A stretch of 64,000 nucleotides of DNA, from contig NC_081413.1 of the NCBI RefSeq assembly GCF_030272615.1, positions 163,339,080 through 163,403,079 of the forward strand, read 5' to 3'. A program made the position numbers and the translations under genes. Numbering within the stretch: position 1 is the first letter of the stretch; each line of letters opens with the position of its first letter. This document shows positions 55,379 through 64,000 of the stretch, one piece after another. Under the pieces are notes generated by a model. It was given only the letters and a program-made list of their open reading frames with translations. It did no database searches and was not told where the DNA came from. This DNA is from Cryptomeria japonica (Eukaryota > Streptophyta > Pinopsida > Cupressales > Cupressaceae).

Positions 55379-55464
55379 GGACAGGGGCGTGGCGCCCTTG
55401 TCCCCCCTAGGACAGTGACGTGGCGCCCCTGTCCCCCTAGGACAGTGGCGTGGCGCCCCTGTCC
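55379..55464 (+). repeat. GC-rich hairpin units in Gypsy-5 U3
   Basis: Three 25-nt inverted repeats spaced 30-31 nt: GGACAGGGGCG-TGG-CGCCCTTGTCC and two variants (55379, 55410, 55440). The worn counterparts in the left LTR are at 53246-53335. This is the same position as the TR-GAG units but different arm sequence. Confidence 0.75.
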
Positions 55465-55583
55465 CCACCTCCTAGGGTGGTCCTATTTGCGGGTTGCCTG
55501 ATCTCCTATACACTTCTTGTCTTTGGGGTTTGTTATTCTACTTTGTCGGCCTTCGGTGGTTGAAAGTTAATCCTTGAGGCATG

Positions 55584-55591
55584 TATAAAAG
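55584..55591 (+). promoter_or_regulatory. TATA box in Gypsy-5 LTR
   Basis: TATAAAAG in the same LTR position as the TR-GAG box; also present at 53452-53459. Confidence 0.55.
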
Positions 55592-56082
55592 AGAATTCAA
55601 TATCCTCATTCAAGGAGGACGGAGGACAAGAAGACAACGGATGGATAAAGCATAGATAGATAGAGAGCATAAGGAGAAGATACAAGATTTCAAGGTCATC
55701 ATCAAGCATTCAAGTCTTCTTCATTCATCCATTGGAGCAACATTACAACATTCATTTGCAATCATGTGTGTGTGTTAGGGTTTTGTCATGTTATATGCCA
55801 TTTCATACAACATTTGTGATTACATTCAAGAAGCAAAGAAATCATCATCAACAAGTTGCAAATCTACAAAGTATACATCTCCATTGTTTGCATTCAAGCA
55901 TTTGCAATTACTTTCTTTCTAGGTTGATTCCTCAACTAGGGTTTGACTAAGGCAAACCCCTATCAACAACCCCTATTTCTTCCCTTTTCTGTGTGTAGGT
56001 TGCAGGTGCGCAGCTGTAATTGCAGGTTTGGGCTTCATTTGTAGAGACGAAAGAACCCTTTTCATTTCGCGGATTTTGTGGC

Positions 56083-56109
56083 AGACCATGTACATTCTCG
56101 TCATAGTCC
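56083..56109 (+). other. Diverged 27-nt hairpin, Gypsy-5 LTR
   Basis: AGACCATG and CATAGTCC arms pair at six of eight positions. ATGTACAT palindrome in place of GTGCAC. Confidence 0.45.
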
Positions 56110-56454
56110 TAATGAATTTTCTCCAAATTTGCAAGGCAGATCCGCATAAGTTTAATTAGCTCAGATCCAAAGTTACAGCGCAATCCTGAACTGGTAACAC
56201 TTCATTTCACTCATTTCCTCTCTCTTGTCCACATAGTCAACAAGTCAACTTTCTCATTTACAAAAGAGGGTAAATCACACATCAACCACTTGCAATCCAC
56301 TTAGTATTCAGATCATTGTCTCTCTTGGATTTGGATCTAGTGGATTCAACCCCTCTTTTGAATGTAAAGTTCTTCCCAAGTGAAAATCATCCTAGTTGGC
56401 TTCCTTTCTCTCTCTTAGGTGGGGAGTCACTAAGATCCAATTTTCCACTTTACA

Positions 56455-57782
56455 ATATATATATATTCAAATAGCACTTTTATTTTTCTAAAAAACTACA
56501 AACATAAAAATCTTTAAAAATATACATTTCATTAGTTTGCATCATTTCAAAATTCAAATCATATATGTCACTTTCTAATGATTTAAGTTAAATGGTTGGA
56601 TCATTGTTGATCAATTTTTTATAAAAGTGTGACACAACTTTATACTTTTACCTAATTCTAAATAGATATATAAATTAATTAGTATTTGAAAATTTTACTT
56701 TAACATTTTATAAGTTGAGATAGTAAATAGTTTATTGAAAGCAATTTTTCTAAATGATAAGGATGGATTAGGTTTATTTAATTCTAGTTCAATGGGCTTG
56801 TACTATAAATTATTAAATTGTCATTTAAAATGATTCTCTAGTATTAGATTAGGTCTTATAACAATTCAACATATTCATTTTTTCTTTTATTTAAGTTGAA
56901 ATTGTGATGCACTATCTACGTTGGTTGTATTGCATGGAAACAGTCTAGGTTGACTATACAAAGTGTAATCAATGTCAATGCATGGAATCAACCTTTAGTA
57001 CATAAAAACAACTTAAATTTGTAATTTGGAAACTTACTCGCATTCCTTTCTGATATCTCAATTTGCAATGATTAATTGTTTAACACATTTGGGGAACTTG
57101 TTATATGAAAGGGTCATGTTTTAAGCGATTTTTTTCAACATCTTCAAAAAAGTGATTCAAGACATAAATATGTATATGTTGATTTGGTAGCAAATGCTTA
57201 GATGTCCTTGAAAAATCATGCAAATGTGTGTAAAAAGTAGATGGATAATTCCTTGCTTTGATGATGTTAAAATGAATTAGGGTTTCTCATTTTGTATAAT
57301 GCCTTCAAATAAAATGTGAATGCTTTGTGCATTGCTAGGTAATAGTTAATTAGATAGGTACAAGTTGACTTAATTTTACTCACGAATCTTTAAAAGGAGG
57401 GTAATGATTTTATGTCACAAAATCAAGTCAAGTTTAATTTCATGTCATAGAATCTAACCAAATACATAGATAAATAAATGAATTAATATATACAAAATAA
57501 ATCAAACTAGATTTAAAGAATATACCAACTTATAATACAGTATAACAATTAATTTCAAATTCAAAATTGATTTTAAAAAAATATAAGGAGCCTCTTTATA
57601 ATTAAATGGAAATGGCTATCCAATCTTTAGAATGCACCAAATATCTATTATAATGTATTTACAATATATAAAGGATAATGATGTTTTAGTGCAATCTAGA
57701 AACTGGATAGGTGTTTTCTAATTAGACTACCATACTTGGATAGCATGGCTCATTTCTCCAACTTCTTTTTATAGGAAAAAAT
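56455..57782. other. AT-rich spacer
   Basis: Begins with the right-hand TA tract; no coding frame or known repeat seen. Confidence 0.5.
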
Positions 57783-58194
57783 TATTAAATATTTAATTAT
57801 ATTTTAGTCACCTATATTTAGTTCCTTATTTAATGGTCATTTGTCTTATTTTTCATGTTATGAGAACGAGTCGATGGGATTCTTTAAAGTTTGGCAAATT
57901 TTTTAATAAAAATTCATGGCCTTCTTTCTGGAATATTTTCCAAATTTTTTTTATTGTTTTTTTATTAAAAAACGAATTTGCTTTTTTGAAGGCTTTTTGA
58001 GGGTTTTGAGGGTTTTTGGTTCGTGGGTGAATTTCTTTGTGTCGGGCAGCAGTTCATGTTTTTTTTAGGGTTCTGGAAATTTTTGGGCCTGCAACCTGGA
58101 GGTTTTTTTTGCAGATTGAAAATTTTCCTAAGGTTTCTGCAATTTTTTAATAGGGTTTTGACCCTTCAGTTCAAGTCAAAATTTTATTCTGGTT

Positions 58195-58410
58195 GCCGAT
58201 TCTTGGTGAGTTTTTGGAGACCTCAATTGGGTCATCATCATATTTTTCTAGGTGCATCGTTTTCCATTCCTCGATTTTTGAGTCGCCAGATCTGCATTTT
58301 GATTTCAGATTCTTGATGGATTTTTCGAGAGCTTTTCTGGGTTGGTCTCATATTTTTCTAGGTGCCTCATTTTTCATGCTTCGAATTTTGTGCCAGCGAA
58401 TTTGCCTTGG
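58195..58410. repeat. Diverged tandem duplication, about 110 bp
   Basis: TTCTTGGTGAGTTTTTGG (58200) and TTCTTGATGGATTTTTCG (58311) both lead to CATATTTTTCTAGGTGC and CAT GC/CC TCGA(A/T)TTTTG. The 135-codon open frame across it is not a known protein. Confidence 0.7.
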
Positions 58411-58815
58411 AATTCAAAAACAGTCGACGATTTCTGCTAATTTTGTGGATGTCGGGAATTTTGGTGTCTTTTGGGTGCCATTTATGTTGTACACCCGACC
58501 TAGGGTTTTTGCCCCTATTTTTTTGCGTCAATATTTTTCCGGTTTTTTAACAAAAAAATCAAAGGTATTTTTTAATTTTTTGCAAAAAAAAAAATTCTAA
58601 TTATTTTTAGGAAAAATTTCAAGTTTTAAGTTTGTAGAAAATTTTAATTTATGGGTTTCTTCCAAACCTCAAAATTTGCACCTTGGAATTTGTGCCAAAA
58701 TTCTCCTCCAGGGTTTCAAATTTTTTGTGCAACTGCTTCTATTCTGATTTTTTAATCAGATTCTTTTGTCTCATGCTTTCACTAGGTTGACCTCGTTCAA
58801 CCTCCATTTTTCGTG

Positions 58816-58950
58816 ATGGCATCTTTGACCAACATCATGTTGGAACACAGTCAAAAGTTCAACAACTGCCACAACACCTGGAAACAGTGCATGTTGACGA
58901 TATCTGAATATCGTGACCTTTATCAGATTGATTTAGGCCAGACCTCGTCT
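58816..58950 (+). pseudogene. Copia gag N-terminus (truncated)
   Basis: MASLTNIMLEHSQKFNNCHN, then TWKQCMLTISEYRDLYQIDLG: the standard opening of a Copia Gag, with SQKFNxxNYxTWKxRMLxIFEY as the usual pattern. About 45 residues remain before the text switches to the T-rich hairpin sequence at about 58950 and meets a stop at 59007. The rest of Gag and all of Pol are missing. A four-base-like loss turns the usual GxNYN into CHN. Confidence 0.8.
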
Positions 58951-59290
58951 TACAGGTCCCAGGGTTTTCATGATTTTTTCCAGAAAAATTGTCTGTCGAT
59001 TTTCTGATTTTTTCCACAAAAAATCATGGGAGGGTTTTCACGATTTTTTCCTCAAAAACTGTTCGCAGGGATTATAATTTTCCCTTAAAAATTATCTCAT
59101 CTGTAATCCGCGATATTCGTATAAGATTTTAATTATTTGAGTTTTACCGGTTTTTTCCACAAAAACGATGATTTATAACCTTAGATTTCTTGGTTTTTCG
59201 ATTTTCTCCTCAAAATCGTAAATTCTCTTTTCGAGGGTTCCTATTTCGGGGTTTGACGGTTTTTTCCTCAAAATCGTGTTTTGTTGCAGT
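58950..59290. repeat. Array of short T/A-rich hairpins
   Basis: Repeated short inverted repeats of the form GATTTTTTCC-ACAAAAAATC: examples near 59008-59028, 59041-59061, 59147-59167, 59198-59218 (CGATTTT-CTCCTC-AAAATCG) and 59258-59278. The middle TCC(T/A)C is constant while the arms vary. Confidence 0.7.
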
Positions 59291-59659
59291 TAGTTTGGGT
59301 CGCACCTACGAGGGAGAACATCTGCAACCGTGGTATCTTGCACTCAGTTTTGGAGTTGGTACTCTTCTGCAAAAGGGTTTGCCGATTTTTCCTCAAAATC
59401 ATGGTTTCAGGTTTTAGTTTGGTTACCCAACGTCAAGTTGGATGGATTCTGGTATTCTTGGTCATTAACACTTTTCAGATCCAAGGAGGGTCTCCACCAC
59501 AACAATGTTCTTTTCATTTGTGATCAAAAGACCTGCAGTGTCTTATGTAGGGTAGTTAGTAGATAGAATGACCATTAAGGGAGGGTATTAGAATATATAA
59601 TTATATTTTAGTCACTTATATTTAATTCCTTGTTTAATGGTCATTTATCTTATTTTTCA

Positions 59660-62100
59660 GAAATTATATTAGAAAAAAGTTTGTTAAGATATAATTGTTC
59701 ATTTGTTTATCTATTTAAGAACACAATGAAAGAATAAGAACTAGAGTTACTATTCATGTTTGTAGTCGGGCAAAAGCAGCACATTTCTTTCACACTGAGA
59801 CTGAGAATGGGCTTAGAAATAGTAAGGAATCTACCTTGAAACCCATGAGAGTTATCTGTTTAATGACTACTCTGTGAAAATAATGAGGGAGAATTTTATG
59901 ACTTTCCCTATGCTTTTCACAGTATCATCTCAGGCAATACATTGATTTTACTATCTGCATTCCTCAAATCAGTACAGTAATGTGCTTTGAAATCTCATAA
60001 AGGTAAGGAATACAAATAAGTAGACCCAAAATCACACTGTAGTCTCAGAACTATATACTCCACGTTGCATTTTTTGTGATATTGATTATCCTAAGTAGAG
60101 TTATTACGCTATGACGTTCTCATACTGATAAACCCAGTCAGTCAGTCATGGTTGGCTAGAGAGATTAAGTAGGTTGGTAGTACTATGGAAAACACACGGG
60201 AAAGATAATAATACCATTACTATCAGTGTGCTGCTATTAGTTTACAGTTTAACCTGAAATTGATAGATAAACTTTTACAAGTAATTTTCTGATAAGAACC
60301 TGAATACATTATTTCCAACAGCTACAGGTACCTTAACCAGTTTAGGAGCCCTTGCACATTATGGTTAAGGTAGATGTTTTTCAAACACTGAGACAAGGCA
60401 GTCCAACCAGAAGAAACCGGCTTAGCGAGTGGTGTAATTTTCAAGTATCTCTAATTCAAACTCTAATAAAGGAAAAAGAAAATTTATCTTCTACAAATTC
60501 AAAAGTTTAATTTTTTTTGTTTATATTAAATGCATTATTTGTTTGTACAAACGAGACAAATAAATGGCATGTTGGTAGGACCCCATTGTCTATAAAGCGG
60601 TTAACAAATGTTGGAGGGATGGAAGAATTGAATAACGTTAATAGTGATGTTTTTCAATCATACACCTCGCTCTTCCAATTTAAAAGTATAGTGTAGGGAA
60701 ATATAGCATTCTAGATTAAGTAATAGTTGGTATAAATAATATAAATATAATAAAGAGGGTTAGGATCTGTTTAATTTTATGTACATTTGTAACTGACAGT
60801 TAGAGAGATTTTAATTTATGTTGTATTTGATTATTGAAATTAGAATCTTAAAATTAGATTTTTTATTTATTAAAGTATGATGTATTAAGAATTTGAATGT
60901 ACTTGAAGAAAACTGCATTCATAGTTTAAATTCTTGATGGTTAATGGCTACACAAATCTACTCCTTATTAATGATTTTTTTGTTATTTGCTCACCTTGTA
61001 TTGGATTCTATTTGAAACAAAAGTAGTTTTGAAAAGTACCTTAGGGGTTTGTTGGGTTCGAAGGGAGAATTTAAAACCTTATTCATAAAACTTCAAATTC
61101 TTTGTAAATGCACAACGATTAAAAGCACACCATACATTAATTCAATTGCATAAATGATGATGCAAGAGTGCAAATAATGCTTTGTGATAATGTGTTTCAA
61201 TAATACATATGATATAACCAATTGACCCTTCCCCGCCACTTTGTGCCTTACCGCTCGTACACCCCCACACATATTACTTGCATTAAACAGTTTCCACCCA
61301 CCCCACCCCTACCCCTATCCTTCCTCCCCCCCTACTTATCCCCTTCTCTTTGACAATGGGCAATATTAAGTATATGATCAAGAACGCTATGCCCTCTTGA
61401 GCAAACCAAAATATACCTCGCCTGTGATCGGTGCCTTTCCTAAGTTGTCCTTTCCTAATCTGGTTGTTTCCTTCCCACACCCTTATTATAGTTGTCATTT
61501 CGAGTTGCTTTCGAAGATGGTCGGCCTTAAATGGCTGGCATGTTACATATAGAACCTAGAATCTAGTCTAACCCTATAGTTAGTTCCCACCCACTGCCAT
61601 GGCATCAACCTGCTAGAATAAGGCATGTTACATATAGAATCTGGAGAAGATTGAAAGCATTATTGGCCTATTATACTTATTGCCTTCCATTGGCCCCTAT
61701 CTTTCTCCCACCCACCTCTGCAAGGGAATTCTAGTTGTATGGTTCTAACAGGAAACTAAGTATTGTCTTTAATTACAAGATTCATGATACTCTACTCAAA
61801 ATATTTGGCACATAAATTGATAAATAGCAATTGATAGGTAACTGATTAGTCCACCCTATTGAATCACAACCATTTGGGGTTCAAGGTTTGTCTTTTCTCT
61901 CAAGAAATGATGTTGTGATCCTTTGGTGTCTTCCAATTGGGTTGATACAACTTTTGTTTGATCTTCTTCTATTCCTATGACCTCATCAGACAACTTTGGG
62001 AGGTCTTGTGATGTTGTTAAGAAGGTTATTCAGATGACCTTGTTGAGGGACTTTGAGAGGCCTTGTATGCTACTAAGTTGATGGAGTTTTAGTCTCCATT
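59660..62100. other. No recognisable gene or element
   Basis: AT-rich with scattered C-rich patches (61230-61330). No coding motif was seen on either strand. Confidence 0.45.
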
Positions 62101-62134
62101 GAAAAAAAATTATCCACTTCACATGTTTCTCCCT

Positions 62135-62260
62135 TGAATATGGTGGTGAGGGAGGACAACATCCCTTCTCCCAAATCTATTGATTTGGATGAAGATGTTT
62201 CTTGGACAACCGTCCAAACAAGGGGAGGTCTTCAAAACTTGTTTTACCTTTAATAATAAA
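62135..62260 (+). pseudogene. Possible LINE ORF1 scrap
   Basis: NMVVREDNIPSPKSIDLDED, then VSWTTVQTRGGLQNLFYL-stop. The SWTTVQTRGG word resembles the short conserved WT-V--R-G motif late in plant LINE ORF1. It is too short for certainty. Confidence 0.25.
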
Positions 62261-62929
62261 AAAATTCCTATAAAGGGTTAGATCTAAGAAAGTAGGAAAA
62301 GATGTTTGAATAAAGGGAATGCGGTTGTAGGTAGAATTTTGTCCAAGGGACAAATTCACTTCCACCATCTAATTTATGTTGTACAAATACTTGTGATAAG
62401 AATTAAACCACTTGGAGATCAAGCAGACCAATGGAATAGGCTTGTACTTGATGTCAACATATGCATAAAATAATTCATGTTGAACATTAGAACAATATAT
62501 TATGACAAAGGCCAAAAGTAAGTGTAAAATGAGAGGTGTGAGGTGTGTACAATTGTCCACTACATTTCGACCCAAAATTGACACATGTGAAATGCTTGAA
62601 TTGTGCATGCTAAAGTAATGGTCACTCAATAATGTAATGAGTAAACAAAATCATGGATAGGTGATACAATGATTCGTCATGTTTTTTCTAAGTTTTGTTA
62701 GGGCAACATCTATCAACTTACATGCACAAATCATTAATAGAACCTAAAATAAAAATATGTATTAACATAAAATCATATTCTTCATCAATTTGTATATTAA
62801 TGAGCATAAAATTTATTTGTGTGAAAAGGCAACAAAATTTGAGGTTTGGCACTAGAAATGTTGTCATGAGGAAGTGAATGAGTTGGCATGCATGAAACCA
62901 TAAAAATAGCACCAAGAATAAAAAAGTTG
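62261..62929. other. AT-rich spacer, no gene seen
   Basis: Short frames only, no motif. Confidence 0.45.
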
Positions 62930-63245
62930 TCACATGGTGTATAGGGTTGTCAAGGAGTTGTAATCAATGTAGCTCTCTTAATCTATACAAGCATGAGACC
63001 AAAAAGGAGGACATGGTGCATAGGTTTGTATAGGAGTAAAACTGAGGTGGCCCCTTCAATCTATGCAAACATGAGGTGAAAATAGAAATATAATGTGTTC
63101 AGTTGTCGAGAATTTGAAATTGTTGTGAAATCCTCAATCTACACAATCATTAAATCATGTAGGAGTTGAAAATGAGTTCACAACTCATAAGGTTGTCAAG
63201 GAGTTTGAAGTAGTGTGGCTCCCTACTATATGCATTTATGAACTC
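62930..63245. repeat. Degenerate tandem array, unit about 78-90 bp
   Basis: Four copies of a unit with GGTTGTCAAGGAG, GTGGCTCCCT-like and CAATCTA(T/C)(A/G)CAA(G/A)CAT words; anchors at 62945, 63023, 63101 and 63191. Confidence 0.6.
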
Positions 63246-63514
63246 ATGTAAATTGAAATTGGGTAAAGGCTACAATATAGCCCCCTCAAAGAGAGTGCAT
63301 GTGAGAGGATAACATATAGTTGCCACGTGTGGCATGTTGGCACTAATGTGTAAATAAAATGATAATAGTGAGAAATATAATGCGATGGGACAAAAACTCC
63401 CCTATTTTCTCTTGTCGACGAGGATAAGTGTAAAGAGAAATTCAAAGTAGCCATGTGCAAAGTATCAACATAGAAAAGCAATATGATAAATGGTGTGGAA
63501 TGTGTGCATTAAGC

Positions 63515-63578
63515 ATATGATAAAAATGGTGTGAGATGTGATCATGATATGATAAAAATGGTGTGAGATGTGATCATG
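63515..63578. repeat. Tandem duplication, 2 x 32 bp
   Basis: ATATGATAAAAATGGTGTG through GATCATG occurs twice in a row. A shorter diverged copy precedes it at 63481. Confidence 0.9.
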
Positions 63579-64000
63579 AGATAGCCATGTAATGTGTCAT
63601 ATAAGGTATTTTCATACAAAAATAGCATAATAAGTGTGCATTAAATATACCATTGTGAAATAATCATGTTGACAAGTGTTTAAAAAGAATGTGTCCAATG
63701 TTACCTCTAGTTTGAGGACAAATGTGAGTAAAATTGAGATAACTTCATGCCAAGAAGAATCATGTAATTGCAATAAGATAAACATGTCATTTATAAAATG
63801 AGCTTGTAAAAATGACATATACATGGAGGCTAAGATAAAACCATGTTGTTGAAGTATGTAGCGGCGGGAGATAAATTCCTTGAGAGGTCGATGTTCATTA
63901 AGAATCGTCGCCCACTTTAAATAATGTTTATTTAATTATTAAGAGGACGTGTCTCTTAAGGTTGACTCAAGGAGGAGTCACCTCTATTAAAGAGACGTCT
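63579..64000. other. Spacer ending in a possible new repeat
   Basis: No gene. From 63857 the composition changes (GTAGCGGCGGGAG). The last 60 bases contain an imperfect inverted repeat, GACGTGTCTCTTAA against TTAAAGAGACGTCT, cut by the window edge. Confidence 0.4.

Larger units (their letters stand above)
53079..56454 (+). mobile_element. Gypsy-5: internally deleted relative of TR-GAG
   Basis: Two copies of one LTR (53079-53586, truncated; 55208-56454, full) enclose 1.6 kb of spacer. The purine tract and the preceding TACTTTACCGG(C/A)AGTA block match TR-GAG, as do the LTR start (TGTAGTGTCATAAAATTGC vs TGTAGCGTCCTAAAATTGC) and end (TTCCACTTTACA vs TTCCGCTTTACA). The left LTR lacks its first five bases and everything after 53586, joined directly to spacer. 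No gag remains. Confidence 0.85.
55208..56454 (+). repeat. Gypsy-5 3' LTR
   Basis: 1247 bp, TGTAGTGTCA to TTTACA. TATA box TATAAAAG at 55584, GC-rich hairpin units at 55379-55464 and the diverged 27-nt hairpin at 56083-56109. Confidence 0.88.
57783..59659 (+). mobile_element. Small non-autonomous Copia-type element
   Basis: A 73-75 bp repeat (57783-57855 and 59586-59659: ATTATATTTTAGTCAC, TTTAATGGTCATTT, CTTATTTTTCA) marks the starts of two LTRs. The purine tract AAGGGAGGG sits at 59577-59585, just before the second. The LTR remainder probably continues after 57855 on the left and is cut on the right. Inside: a leader, the beginning of a Copia gag and a T-rich hairpin array. No pol. Confidence 0.6.

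Noticed and set aside
58193-58600. 135-codon frame, Phe-rich
   Set aside because: It crosses a diverged tandem duplication in the leader of the small Copia-type element and has no domain.
1-64000. tRNA, rRNA or host protein genes
   Set aside because: I looked for cloverleaf-like sequence and sustained non-element coding frames on both strands and saw none convincing. A tRNAscan and protein search would settle it.

Overview
The window looks like intergenic DNA of a large-genome seed plant, built of nested and decayed LTR retrotransposons. A gymnosperm is plausible from the element types and AT-rich spacers, but that is inference and not proven. I found no convincing host gene, no tRNA or rRNA gene, and no prokaryotic feature. 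All recognisable protein sequence is retroelement: Ty1/Copia gag, protease (PR), integrase (IN), reverse transcriptase (RT) and RNase H (RH); Ty3/Gypsy gag, PR, RT and IN; and LINE ORF1 scraps.

Layout. (1) 1-11.4 kb: Copia-1 (483-7317, minus strand, TSD CATAT, long LTRs, gag nearly intact, RT core deleted). It sits inside the G-poor 3' spacer of a Gypsy element (Gypsy-4), whose PPT and 3' LTR follow at 10.45-11.4 kb. (2) 11.4-31 kb: relics only. These are a scrap of a gag-only Gypsy, a 116-118 bp degenerate tandem array, a Copia integrase scrap, a Gypsy-7 5' LTR with PBS, leader and broken gag start, a possible LTR at 20.9-22.2 kb, gag and RT scraps, and a LINE ORF1 relic. (3) 31.06-52.2 kb: Copia-2 (plus strand, about 7.3 kb when its insertions are removed), full of TAG stops. 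It was hit twice. A 7.8-kb gag-only Gypsy, called TR-GAG here (32033-39834, TSD CATCC), entered its 5' LTR. Gypsy-3 (43029-49073, minus strand) entered its RT gene. (4) 53-56.5 kb: Gypsy-5, a relative of TR-GAG, inserted in a (TA)n microsatellite and reduced to two LTRs plus spacer. (5) 57.8-59.7 kb: a small non-autonomous Copia-type element with only the start of gag and an array of short hairpins. (6) 59.7-64 kb: AT-rich DNA with minor tandem repeats.

The most interesting unit is TR-GAG. It has matching LTRs and a long intact gag, then a protease-like domain after one in-frame UAG, then a third reading frame. That third frame has a proline-rich part, an arginine-rich motif and an acidic tail; there is no RT, RNase H or integrase. 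A 30-nt hairpin carrying a GTGCAC palindrome occurs in each LTR and twice more in the 5' leader, and a diverged version occurs in Gypsy-5. This suggests a non-autonomous element that supplies its own particle protein and carries repeated RNA signals, while depending on another element for RT and integrase. That last step is inference from sequence only.
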